NCBI GenBank assembly: GCA_950022655.1
Contig: OX465584.1
Span: 64,048,841 to 64,112,840 of the forward strand
Length of the DNA stretch: 64,000 bases
Direction: 5' to 3'
Origin: Alentia gelatinosa
Taxonomy: Eukaryota > Annelida > Polychaeta > Phyllodocida > Polynoidae
The notes under the pieces were generated by a model. That model did no database searches. It worked only from the letters and a program-made list of their open reading frames with translations, and had not been told where the DNA came from. Below, one piece after another: positions 53,716-64,000 of this stretch; positions within the stretch are counted from its first letter, which is position 1; each line of letters starts with the position of its first letter. Position numbers and translations under genes: made by a program.

Positions 53716-54218
53716 TAAAGGCATATCGGACGATTTATGGTGGCGCCAACTGGTGAGTTTTAAATATTGTCAATTGCGAGTCAAAACAAGTTCCTTGTGT
53801 TTCATTCTAATACCAATGTGTACGTTTGTCCAGTTTATCCAATCTTAATAGGTAATATAGAACAATTTATACATGCTTAATTCACATTGGAAATATACTG
53901 AAAATATGGTTTTAATAAATTCTCCCAAAATAAGACTTATGTATTTTAAAGTATATATGTTTAGTACTATGCATTCACTACATTTTGTGAAAGTTTGGAG
54001 AAAATGACATGAGGTTTACTATATGAAAATCAACCTTTTAGAATTTCTATATATCCTATTGTAATATAGTCATGATATTGACAAAAATCTAGCACGGTGA
54101 CCCTCAATTTTTAACTTTAAAAATATTTGTTCCACAACACTTGGAGATCATCATATTAAATTTTCCGGAAATTGACATGGGTTTTAATTCCCAAGCCAAA
54201 TTGTCCGCTATGCCTTTA
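53716..54218. mobile_element. family F element, about 503 bp, copy 1
   Basis: TTAAAGGCATATCGGACGAT and AATTGTCCGCTATGCCTTTA are inverted ends. The AT-rich interior is collinear with 57377-57892. GTGGCGCCAACTGGTGAG (about 53740-53757) is a weakened CTCF-like site. Confidence 0.75.
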
Positions 54219-54349
54219 GAATAAAGAATTCCGAGCACCCAGCATTGAGCAACTTAAACGGTCCGCATATCACCATCAAATCACTATGGTAACCAGTGGA
54301 GACTCCACTACCGTATATAGATCCCATGAACAATTTGTCACCTCTGCCT
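54219..54349. other. short unassigned spacer
   Basis: No recognisable content. Confidence 0.3.
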
Positions 54350-54920
54350 ATAAGGCCTTTTTCCGTAGGCCGGTGTCGCACCTTATCTGCTTAGTTACGC
54401 CACAGCTGAAGCCAAACATTCACCTGGCAACGTATACTTTAGCACTGGAACACTGAGTGCATGAGCGTGATACGTTCATAATACCTGTGTACATTATTTC
54501 CAGGGAAATAAGAGTGATGGCATTGTATTCTATGGTATTCCAGCTACAATTTGATGTATCATACATGCATATCACCTCAATGATACTTTAGATATAGCTT
54601 AAATAACACAGGGACACTGAAACTGAATACACAATAATATATTGGCAGGACTAGCTATTATATGCTTATCTTTTCTCCATGTTCAAACCAAGATAATTAT
54701 CAACTATGAAGATTAGACAGCCCAGACTCGTTGATACAATATCCTAGTTTGTTCCAACAATTTAATCTGTCAAAAAACAACACTCCTGCAACCACACCCA
54801 CCGTTCACACTTCAGGTGTGATTGCTGTATGTCTCTATAGGCATACCGCTGGACTCGCGGTGTTTGTCCGAGTGGCCGCGTATCTAGACAGTGGGCCGTT
54901 AGGCGGCGCTGAACAGCAAC
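54350..54920. repeat. dispersed repeat R2, copy 3 with empty TTAA site
   Basis: Begins AAGGCCTTTTTCCGTAGGCCGG and runs through the R2 landmarks. TTAA at 54599-54602 corresponds to the insertion point of the MITE at 21539. Confidence 0.7.
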
Positions 54921-55214
54921 ACCTGTATTGGCACGATGTATCAAGTCAGTTGTACATGCCTAATGCACCTTCATTGTCCGAGCAATTTAACCGCTCACCG
55001 GTGGTCGATGGGTATCACCTGGGTGTATGCTCAAACGGCAGTTATTGGCGAGTAAATGGCAATGAAAAGCCTCCACCCGCCATAAAAAGGCTGAGGATGT
55101 ATGGGAGCCTGGTTATAGGTGGTAATGTATTCCGTGCATGTTTGTGTACCTACAGGACTGGCCTGATAAAGACTGGGTTCCTGGGGCATGTTTAGTAATT
55201 AAGGAACGATAGTA
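54921..55214. other. no gene recognised
   Basis: An open frame (54731-55195) overlaps R2 and this stretch; its residues show no recognised domain. Confidence 0.3.
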
Positions 55215-55680
55215 AGAGGGGACCCCCATGATAGGCCACGACATGCTTCCCGATCGCTATGATTTGAAATGGGGAAATCGTGACCTATCGGGAGGTCCCC
55301 GATAGGTCCAACAGTTTGAAATTGTAGAGCGTGGCAACGCCTTGGGAGGACCAATAACATAAACTATGGTCACGATAGCTCCACGACGAAATCAGCGGCT
55401 GCACACATTTCTACGATACCCTACGACAGGCTACAAAATTTGTTGGAAATTATCGGAAACTCTACGATTGGCGTTTTCATCACAGCCTATCGTGAGCTGT
55501 CGTAGACAGAATCGCAGAAACCTATTCCACCTACCACGATTTTGCCAGACCTCACGCTACAATCGGAATGGTGTCGGGAAGGCCGTCGTAAGGCCAATCG
55601 GGACCAGAATCGTGGTAGGTGGGGGCAGGCTCTAAGGCTCTGCACCCAACCAACGGGTCTACGATAGACCTCCCGATAGG
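55215..55680. mobile_element. MITE-like element rich in CGATAGG/CTACGAT words
   Basis: CCACCTACCACGATTTTGCC (55528-) and AGAATCGTGGTAGGTGGGGG (55602-) are inverted. GATAGGTC, CGGGAGGTC and CTACGACAGGC words recur on both strands. Outer ends are not resolved. Confidence 0.45.
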
Positions 55681-57376
55681 TTATGATTGGAAATCGCAGA
55701 ATTATTGTGCATACCTAACACTGCACGAAAACCACTGTTTTATTCATATATATACGACATCACGGAAGTGCATGTATTGGCTGAATATTGACTTGTTTTC
55801 ATTTATATACAACCAGGCCTTATATATTACGACAGACGCGTCTTGGCTGTATTTCACACCCGGCGTATATGAGAGAAAATACCCTCTGCCCCCGCTGCCT
55901 CCCGCACCTTTGTGTTGGTAGAAGTACAGGTGTCCTCAGTAGGAAGCCCTCCCCCTGAACACCCCCCCCCCCCCCACCGCCGCCACCTCCCCCGCCCCCT
56001 CACACGGGGATTAAGACGACCTTGTAGACGCAAAATACCTACTTATATACGCCGGGCGCATTCATATGTGAAATGATGGTTTTCGTGCAGTGTAATATAC
56101 TAATATCAGTACCCCACTTGGCAGGAAAATGTGGATAATAAATACAATATAGACTGGTTTTAGATAAAAGAGATTGTATGTTCTTCGGAGCTGCCTCTGC
56201 GCAATATCCTTGCATGCGCTCGGATATTACTATGCGCCAACTCTTCGCAGCATAAAACCGCTTGTATCAGAAACCAGTCAATATTGTGGATGTATTTTCA
56301 ACGGCGACTTCGTATCAGGTGGATAATAAAACCCAATATTTGTACTATATTACCTAATGATGAGTGGCAATGCTTTTTGGCACTTTGATGAGGGATATTA
56401 CCAAATATTTGGAAATTATTTTAGACAGTATATAATTAGCATTCGACCGCTTGTATCTGAAACCAGTCAGTATTGTGTATCTATGCTCCATCAGACAGAT
56501 TTTGTTTCTGTGCACCATCTCATAGCTATAGTCCTGAGCGTTTAATATGGGACAAAAAACTAGTTTTTTCTAACTTGAAAAAGGGAAATCGCTGTTGTGT
56601 CGCAAATAACGGGACGAGTTTTATAAACAAAACAGCGTTAGAAAGCTAAGACTTGAGCCTATCTATTGCCACATATCTTATATAACTGTGTTATGGCTCA
56701 GATTTCCTGTCATAGATTGAACATAGGAAATTACTAGGTAAAAAACACTAAAACATGTTACCTTCCTTAATGAAAAATCTATCGCGATGACCCATAGAAA
56801 TAAATACCTTATCTTCTTAGCTGTTTCAAGACAATTAAAATGATACCTATAATGTCAGGCTGTGGTAGATATTTCCTGAGATACAGGAGGATTATGACAG
56901 ATGACAAACACTGCAAACATGCCCTAAAACGCGATTTTCTGATATTATTGCATTTTTAGCATATGACATAGCTAGAAACGGCCAATAATAACCTTTAAAT
57001 GATATTTAATGAATAAGATAACCTACTGGTTGTATTCTGTGGGGGTTCCTCTACAAATCACTCTTTATTTGAAGCATCTATGCCAAATATTGACTGAGAT
57101 AGGACTCAAGCAAAATCAAGTATTTCTTGCTTACTTATAATGTCAGTGATTCAAGCAGAAATATGACCTCAAGCCAAAGTTCTTTGATAAAATGACAAGT
57201 GGCACAACAATTTGAGAATCTTAGGACTGGAAAGTTCTGCTATGTATTCTTCACGAAGTTCTCTTGATTTCTATGTACTTAGTTTTCGAAAATATTATCT
57301 TTTAAAAATGCTGCATTTGATTGAACTAGATGTTGTGATTTTACCCATATTAAACGCTCAGGACTATAGCTACACC
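55681..57376. other. long AT-rich stretch, no gene recognised
   Basis: A poly-C run with C-rich sequence lies at 55962-56000. A 40-bp direct repeat (CGCTTGTATCAGAAACCAGTCAATATTGTG) is at about 56259 and 56449. GTGGATAATAAA (56150, 56318) recalls family H ends. Nothing else. Confidence 0.4.
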
Positions 57377-57892
57377 TTAAAGGCATGTCCTACAGTTTAC
57401 GGTGATGTCATCTGGTGTTTTTTCAAATAATGTCAGTTATTAATCAAAACTAGTTTCTTGAGAATCATTCAAATTCTACATGAGTAAATTCAATGTTTTG
57501 TCCAGTTTATCTAATCTTAATAGGTAAAATAGGCCAATTTACATTTGCTTGATTTATATAGGAAATGTACAGAAAAATATGGTTTTCTTCATTTCTTTCA
57601 AAAACAAGGACAGTGACCTTTGGTTTTAAAACCTAGATAACTATAAGTAGTACTATATATGTACTCTATTCTGTGAAAGTTTTGGGAAAATGACATGGGT
57701 TTTACTATTTGAAAAACAACTTTTTAGAATTTCTATATATTCTAATATAAAATTATCATAATATTGATCTATAAATCAAAAACTATAATGGTGACCCCGA
57801 TTTTTAAGTTAGATATGTGTTCCATTACATTAAATTTCCAGGAAATTGACATGGATTAAATTATCAAGCCAAATTGTCCGCTATACCTTTAA
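57377..57892. mobile_element. family F element, copy 2
   Basis: TTAAAGGCATGTCC to TTGTCCGCTATACCTTTAA. Collinear with 53716-54218 but clearly diverged. Confidence 0.75.
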
Positions 57893-58282
57893 TTGTCTAT
57901 TAGTTCCTTATGAGGCGTTATTTGATGCAGATAAAACAACAGGATGATAATAATTTACAACAGGAAGACAATCTTTGTCGTCACCGCAAAGCAGACATAG
58001 TTAGTGCCCGACTCCGACAGCTTTCTTCCTGTTCTAATTTCCTCACGTTAGTTTTGTTATTCTGAGAATGGAGTTTTACTACGTGGGTCTTGTCTCTAAA
58101 ATTACTCTATCATAGAGCACGTGCACCCGACAGTCTCCTCCTAACAGGGGGTCATTTTCTGTGGAAGAACTTCCCCTTCTATGTTAACAACACGAGTTAT
58201 TACCCTGTCACACCATTGTATCATATACCTATACTAGAAAATACCGTTTTGCTTCATGATAAGTGAGTACGTCATTAGTATA
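57893..58282. other. no gene recognised
   Basis: Unremarkable; ATCATATACCTATACTAGAAAATACC (58209-) is a TATATACC-family remnant. Confidence 0.35.
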
Positions 58283-58635
58283 TTATCCTACCCCTAAAAA
58301 ACAAAGGACATAGACTTAGCACAGGCGGATTTTATTTGGCAGGCTATGACATAAAGTGTTTTTTATGCCACTAGAGTAATAAAAAAAAATTGACCAATCA
58401 GAGACCACGTTGTCAGCGTCTATGATAAAAGTTCGTTTGGTCGTTGAGTCCATATTTATGTTTTAGTAATACAAAAGCTTCGAGACGGGGTAGGATAAAT
58501 AAGAAACCAAACTCGAGTTAGTCAGGTCTGTTCCTCACTACGCTCAGCTAACGCTTCGCGTAGTAATACACGACCTGACCGTCGTGGCATAAACATTGAC
58601 AAGGCCAACACTCGTCCAATTTTTACTAATTCTTT
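58283..58635. mobile_element. family C composite foldback MITE, reverse orientation
   Basis: TTATCCTACCCCTAAAAAAC (58283) to ACGGGGTAGGATAA (about 58486-58499) is the first module. AGAAACCAAACTCGAGTTAG then opens the foldback, whose minus-strand apex holds GCGTTAGC (58547-58554) overlapping GCGAAGC (58553-58559). Confidence 0.7.
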
Positions 58636-59082
58636 GCTTAAGTATAGATATATTTGTAATTTATTTACTTGTTATATTTTTGAGGACATTAGTCTTTTTA
58701 ACATCACCATTGCCTTGCGCTGTCAGGAGAAGGGGGGGGTCACACTCTGGCCTCTGATCACTTCCATTACCGCTAAATATTTTTCAGAATAGGCTTAAAA
58801 GCCTAAAGCTATTTGGTCATTTGAGCATGAATATCAATATAAAAGCCTTTGTTTGTGCTTCATTCAGAAGATGTCTAGGATTCTGGGAAGAGTTGTACAA
58901 TTTCCCCTAGGAGGGAGGTATATGTTTGACATTATTATCATCATTACATCTAAATTTTACACCATTTTTAGAAATTTTAATCTCAACACCCAACCTTGTT
59001 AAAGTTCATAGAGAGTAGCTGTTCTTGTGTCTGACTATGTTGTGTAAGAAATGTAAATAAGTGTACATAATACGTGTTGAAA
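58636..59082. other. no gene recognised
   Basis: Unremarkable AT-rich sequence. Confidence 0.35.
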
Positions 59083-59880
59083 ATAATCGTCTAATGTAAA
59101 TGCCGGGTAAGTCGTCAGGTGGTGCTAAATTCAAGAATCGCCGCCTATAATCGTCTAGTGTAAACGCCGGGTAAGTTGTCAGGTGGTGCTAAATTCAAGA
59201 ATCGCCGCCTATAATCATCTACTGTAAACACAGGGTAAGTCGTCAGGTGGTGCTAAATTCAAGAATCGCTGCATATAATCGTCTAGTGTAAACACCGGGT
59301 AAGTCGTCAGGTGGTGCTAAATTAAAGAATCGCCGCCTATAATCGTCTAGTGTAAACGCCGGGTAAGTTGTCAGGTGGTGCTAAATTAAAGAATCGCTGC
59401 CTGTAATCGTCTAGTATAAACGCTGGGTAAGTCGTCAGGTGGTGCTAAATTCAAGAATCGTCGCCTATAATCATCTACTGTAAACACAGGGTAAGTCATC
59501 AGGTGGTGCTAAATTCAAGAATCGCTGCATATAATCGTCTAGTGTAAACACCGGGTAAGTCGTCAGGTGGTGCTAAATTCAAGAATCGTCGCCTATAATC
59601 ATCTACTGTAAACACAGGGTAAGTCGTCAGGTGGTGCTAAATTCAAGAATCGCTGCATATAATCGTCTAGTGTAAACACCGGGTAAGTCGTCAGGTGGTG
59701 CTAAATTTAAGAATCGCCGCCTATAATCGTCTAGTGTAAACGCCGGGTAAGTCGTCAGGTGGTGCTAAATTCAAGAATTGCTGCATATAATCGTCTAGTG
59801 TAAACGCCGGGTAAGTCGTCAGGTGGTGCTAAATTGAATTAATCGTCGCCCAGAACCCACTAGAATAAACGCCAGGTAAA
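59083..59880. repeat. 64-bp satellite array derived from family B (array 2)
   Basis: Twelve head-to-tail units with GTCGTCAGG starts exactly 64 bp apart from 59111 to 59815. Variant pairs (CATCTACTGTAAACACAGGG then GCTGCATATAATCGTC) recur as a 128-bp dimer three times, showing recent unequal exchange. Each unit equals the last 64 bp of a full family B MITE such as 14688-15056. Confidence 0.92.
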
Positions 59881-60357
59881 TGGCAGTTGTGACCTTGACC
59901 TTGATGCATCCGGGAATGCGCATAAAACCGGAAATTGTTCTGCGCATGTCGTGTAGATGCCACCTAATGGAATTAAGTAGGACTGAACAAACTCGCCAGT
60001 GAAAGCTGGAGATACAAGAATTCTCTGACATTCAAATGCCAGTGTAGTTTTTAGGTTCCTCACCATTTCTAGTACTCCAGAACAAGATACAATTCCTCCT
60101 TTTATCATAATGCCTTTAGCAGTGTTACAGTAAGGCTGCCTGACTAATGTATTTAGGTGTCTTCGTGGTATTTGCTCCTCTTTCAATTACGTGATTCAGA
60201 GTGTGTGGAATTATCTCCTTTTCTGTTGTTCTCACATTTTGATCACAGATTCTTCAGTCAATTATTTGTACAAGGAAAGCGAGGAGTGATGATAGAAATA
60301 CTGTAGGAGCTGTATGTGGGATGTAACCATGTAAAAAATATTCATTATGTATTATGA
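59881..60357. other. no gene; ERR-type motif at array edge
   Basis: TGACCTTGACCTTGA (59890-59904) lies directly after the array. No gene recognised. Confidence 0.4.
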
Positions 60358-60535
60358 ATTTATCTCAACCCTGGTGTTTTTTCTCCATGGACTTAACATT
60401 GGGAACTCGTATCCAACGCCCATTAGATATTTAGAAAGAATATCCAATGGGGGATTTTGTCACGAATGTTAGCCTTAGTCAATGTGAAGGATGAGATGAA
60501 TTCAGAAACCCATTCAGGTTTAGGGTCATACTGGA
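60358..60535. mobile_element. family A MITE
   Basis: TTTATCTCAACCCTGG to GGATGAGATGAATTCAG, followed by AAACCCATTCAGGTTTAGGG, the foldback-module arm. Collinear with 10572-10770 and 42.0-42.1 kb. Confidence 0.65.
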
Positions 60536-61089
60536 CATCTGAATTCCTTTATTCATGTTCGTTGGCTTGCAAATGATCAATACTTAATTTAGAAGAAAGA
60601 GAAAATGACCGCCGATGTTCCAACGCACTATATTTCCGGCACTTTTTTTCCGTATTCTCCGAAGAGAATGTGTATGTTAGTTTTCTTCTCCTGACAGTAT
60701 ATGTTTGTACTGAGAGTCTTTGTACTCAGTGAATAATGAGGTATACATGTACTTATTGTACACCTGTGCACATTGTTCTTATACTTACTGACCTCTGCTC
60801 TCTATATCTTAGAAAATCATGTACGGCCTATTGTGCCGTACACTGTTATACGGACCAGCTATCAATGGCGAAATTAAACTTCAAATGGCGATTAATGACA
60901 AATTCTTATGAATTTAAAGGTGTTTCAAGGTGTATAACAAATGTAACGAAGACCAGGTGTTTAATCTGTGAATTGTTACTCATTTAGCGATAATACGCCC
61001 CTACCGCCTAACGGCATCAGGGCAAGTATTTACTAGTCCGTGGGTTCATAACATTTCACACATTAAATGCCCAGTCAGTTTCCTCACTA
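60536..61089. other. no gene; hairpin remnants
   Basis: TGTACGGCC/GTGCCGTACA (60819-60841) and GCCCCTACCGCCTAACGGCATCAGGGC (60997-61023) resemble the loop regions of the 30.2-kb hairpin. No coding content. Confidence 0.35.
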
Positions 61090-61640
61090 TAGGCCGATTT
61101 TTCATTGGCCGATTTCCAATCACCGATCTGCAGTCAGGAACCACCAACAGACTTTTGACACTGCTGACCCAAAATTAGTCGATGGAAATCTGTGAGTAAT
61201 AAGTACTATTATTCGGTGTCCCTATCCTGGCGTTTACCTTGAGTCCAATGTGCATCTACCGATTTCTGAGCATTGATGTATCTTTGTTGGCAACAAAGGA
61301 ATGGTACTTTGTCTCAGGCGAGGCATCCTCACGGATTCTGCCCTAGTCGGTAGATGTGGGGCAGCTAAGCAAGGGTCAGCCAACGATTAGTGACGCCCCC
61401 CCCAGCCCGCTTGAGACATTCTTTTGTCGCCAATGAGTTGTCAGTCGATGTTCTTAAATCACTTCCCAAAAAGTTCATCAACATGCTGATAAATTCAGTC
61501 AGCTACAAGAGAACATTGGAAATAACTTCCCCCCATTTGGGTGGCTGACATGGTTAAGTAATTTGCCTGCGACAAGTTCACAGACAACTATACGATTTTA
61601 AACTCAATCGTTCAACCCTGAATTGGTAGATATGCATTGG
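61090..61640. mobile_element. family G fragment and family D copy
   Basis: 61090-61195 is a G left end (TTTTCATTGGCCGATTTCC). 61240-61640 is a D element sharing its left flank with the 47.2-kb copy. Confidence 0.6.
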
Positions 61641-61794
61641 ACTTTATAGGAAAGGACCAGAATACATTGAGGTTTTTATTGGCAGAGAAACACAGGAAAA
61701 TAGAACAAGTGACAGGTGAACCTCAGAGTGGTACCTGATACAACAGGACCGATTCCATCTCAGCTCTGACAAAGAGCTTTGATGTTACATACCC
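61641..61794. other. short spacer
   Basis: No recognisable content. Confidence 0.3.
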
Positions 61795-62225
61795 TCCGTT
61801 TACACTAAACGATTCTGGCATTTTTCACCTCTTTTTAGCAGTGTAATGATAGAAGTTATGTAATGTAAACGCCAAGTGTGTGGCAGCTACAGATCCGTTA
61901 TTATGACAGATTATTCAATCTGACACCACTTGACGACTATTGGACACACTCTGATGCCCGCAACTATTTCTAGCTAACTTGAATTAGGCGTCTAAACAGG
62001 TGGCGATTCTGTGAAAACTTAGTCGTCAGTGTAAACGCTTGAGTACATTCTGGGGTTGACATCTTTTGCAGTGGACATTGCCGCCGCCTGACAATTACTG
62101 GCTGGACGATCAAGAGTTGCAACATATTCAGTGTAAACGCCAGGTTAGGGCACCAACTGACAACTACTGGCTTGATGACATATTCGCAACATATTTAGTT
62201 GTCCAGTGTAAACACCGGGATAGGG
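61795..62225. mobile_element. family B MITE, reverse and rearranged
   Basis: CCTCCGTTTACACTAAACGATTC to GTCCAGTGTAAACACCGGG. CAGTGGACATTGCCGCCGCCTGAC and ACTACTGGCTTGATGA are family words. Confidence 0.55.
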
Positions 62226-63049
62226 TGACTGTCAGAACCACACCTACCATTAACACACAATAGTAGTTCACAGTACTCTGTGAGGACATTACTGCACCCT
62301 GTTACGTAGCTCCAGTGTCAATATTACTGATGTTATGATGTCGCTTCGTTAGTCCACGCTGGGATAGCAAATAGCTGGTGAATATCTTCACCCCCTGACC
62401 TATATCTGAGCTATTCAAAGCCATATCATTAGCTTAAGACCCACACCCACCAAGTCGCGTCGGGAGCTTGGTGGACATCCCCCTAAGTGAGAATGTTGTG
62501 CAATGGGGAAGACCTGGTAACAACTGAGGAGCAGTCAGTGGAACTGTTCCTCCTAGGCTGTGTTTGGAGAGTGAGTGAAGGGTGTGGGATAAAGACTGGG
62601 TTCAGGGGCTCGTTTAATAACCTCGGCTCGTACATGTAGACCCTTTTTTGTAAGCCATAAAGACCCAGGGACGATGTGGGTCCAGCTTGATGGCCATTTT
62701 GGATTTCAAGATGGCTGACAGTTTAGGAATGCATCAGAGTGATAGATTTGTATTTTCTGCTTGCTTGACTATGAACTGATATTATAAGTGATGAATATTT
62801 CACTCTCCATTCAAGGAAAAATACAGCTACTATTCATTTCAGAGGGCCTTGGCGGCCATATTGGATTTCACAGCCATTTTGAAAAAATTGAACTTGGCCC
62901 ATACTCTAATTTTGATCAGTACATCAAGTTCTACCATTGTACCAAGGTTCATGGAACGTTGGGAACCCATACTCCAAGGCCGTGAAGGTAATGTACCCAA
63001 TACTCAATGGCTAATTGGGTGAAGTATCTCATCAATAAATGATGTTATA
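62226..63049. other. no gene; short hairpin and dispersed block
   Basis: CCACCAAG/CTTGGTGG (about 62447-62474) is a short hairpin. 62600-62700 matches the 8.69-kb block. Paired GATGGCCATTTTGGATTTCAAG and CGGCCATATTGGATTTCACA words occur at 62690 and 62850. Confidence 0.4.
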
Positions 63050-63180
63050 CGGAGTGAGATAAAATCAGAAGCCCACTCGATGAAAATAACTTGGTCAGCA
63101 CTCCACCTTGTATGACAGCAAAGTAATTCACTCAGCTTCGTTTGGTGAATCAAACTACCTAAAAACGGCTTTTGACAGTA
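63050..63180. mobile_element. decayed family A/E foldback
   Basis: GGAGTGAGATAAAATCAGAAGCCCACTCG (63053-), then GTAATTCACTCAGCTTCGTTTGGTGAATC with minus-strand apex ACGAAGC (63135-63141). Confidence 0.45.
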
Positions 63181-63397
63181 ATACATACAAAAGACGTTTA
63201 TGTGGCTTACATTATGTAAATATTGGAATCGTTGTAACATTTTGTGGACCTATTTGGTGAAATGAAACTCAAATTTTATTTTATTGACCTTATCAAGGAG
63301 GTCTAAAATGCAAATATAACGGATCCATTTTTTTTAAAAAAGCAATTGATTATAATATAAACCACTCAGGAGTTCTGAAAGCGCACATCGATTACTG

Positions 63398-63433
63398 GTC
63401 ACGTGATGTACGGTCTGCTGGACCACGTGACCG
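63398..63433. repeat. 9-bp perfect inverted repeat of GGTCACGTG
   Basis: GGTCACGTG and CACGTGACC flank 18 bases, the same CACGTG core as the 25.5-kb minisatellite. Confidence 0.6.
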
Positions 63434-63504
63434 TTTTACATCACAGCCGTGTCCCACTTTTAACTTCCCTGTCATGTTTTACGAGTAGGACACTCAACTG
63501 TAAC

Positions 63505-64000
63505 CCATTCAGAACGGATAATGCCTTGAAGCATTTCTCAGCATAGAGCAAACAGTGCCTCGTAGTATTCCTCAGCATAGACCGAACAATGCCTTGTAGT
63601 ATCCTCAGCATAGACCGAACAATGCCTTGAGGCATTCCCAGCATAGACCAAACGATGCCTTGAGGCATTCCCCACCATAGACTGGATGATAACTTGAGGC
63701 ATTCTCTGGTGTAGACTGGATAATGCCTTGAGGCATTCCCAGCATAAACTGGATAATGCCTTGGGGCGTTCACAAGCATAGACTGGATAATGTCTCCAGG
63801 CATTCCGCAGCATAGACAGGACAATGCCTTGAGGCATTCTCCTGCATAGACCAAAAAATGCCTTTAGGCATTCCCCTGCATAGACCAAACAATGCCTTGA
63901 TGCATTCCCAGCATAGAACAGATAATGCCTTGCACTGTTCCCAGCACAGATCCGATAATGTGTTGAGGCATTCCCCAGAATAGACTGGATAATGTGTTGA
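63505..64000. repeat. 35-bp minisatellite with TGCCTTGAGGCA core, about 14 copies
   Basis: Degenerate units of about 34-36 bp, each with ATGCCTTGAGGCATTC and CAGCATAGACTGG. The 12-base core is a near-palindrome. The array continues past the window end. Confidence 0.85.

Noticed and set aside
54731..55195. 154-codon ORF
   Set aside because: Its first half is repeat R2, which has no coding pattern in its other two copies.
59083..59880. CRISPR-like regular array
   Set aside because: The 64-bp units are contiguous with no unique spacers, match the end of a MITE, and the DNA is eukaryotic. The same reasoning excludes the 24-, 30-, 46- and 56-bp arrays.

Overview
This is eukaryotic, most likely invertebrate-animal, nuclear DNA. 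There are no bacterial-style operons. Nearly all of the window is dispersed inverted-repeat elements, minisatellites, TA microsatellites and poly-C runs. The transposon types are those of animals (TTAA-, TTA/TAA- and TA-flanked MITEs and a retroviral-type env). CpG does not look strongly depleted. A heavily MITE-laden marine invertebrate such as amphioxus would fit, but I cannot assign the species.

Layout. 1-2179 is the 3' part of an LTR retroelement: an F-type (baculovirus F / gypsy) envelope gene split by an in-frame stop. An LTR-like core promoter/poly(A) block follows near 5.43-5.49 kb. 4.7-8.1 kb holds three promoter-like motif clusters, a TA-flanking pogo-like element and a 24-bp minisatellite. 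8.8-17 kb is a mosaic of MITE families, lettered here: A, ends GGGGTGAGATAAA; B, ends CCCGGCGTTTACACTAGACGA; C, ends GGGGTAGGATAA joined to a foldback; D, ends AATGCACATCTACCGATT; E, AAACCAACAAGTTTTGGTC foldbacks; F, ends TTAAAGGCATATCGGAC; G, ends GGCCCGTTTCCATTGGCCGA; H, TTTATTATCCA; J, a diverged relative of G. R1-R3 are longer dispersed repeats. 18.2-20.5 kb is a large 64-bp array derived from family B. 21-24.9 kb shows nested insertions (piggyBac-like, PIF-like, pogo-like) and a CRE cluster in front of a small orphan ORF. 25.5-26.2 kb is a 30-bp minisatellite with two CACGTG sites per unit. 27.9-28.9 kb and 32.2-33.3 kb are 56-bp and 46-bp minisatellites. 35-36.2 kb is a 1.25-kb polypyrimidine tract with a 259-bp period. 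36.7-53 kb is again nested MITEs with long foldbacks. 59.1-59.9 kb is a second 64-bp array in the opposite orientation to the first. 63.5 kb to the end is a 35-bp array running out of the window.

I could support no intact host protein-coding gene. Apart from env, the longer open frames lie inside tandem repeats or repeat elements and are best explained by unit lengths divisible by three. Several CpG-rich clusters of housekeeping promoter motifs (ETS, NRF1, TCTCGCGA, YY1, CRE, CACGTG) and one CTCF-like pair suggest that genes or first exons start in or near the window, but I cannot follow their splicing.

The most unusual signal is a set of foldback modules in families A, C and E whose outer stems differ between families while the apex stays close to GC-GNA-GC or GC-GNNA-GC, the class of exceptionally stable single-stranded DNA mini-hairpins.
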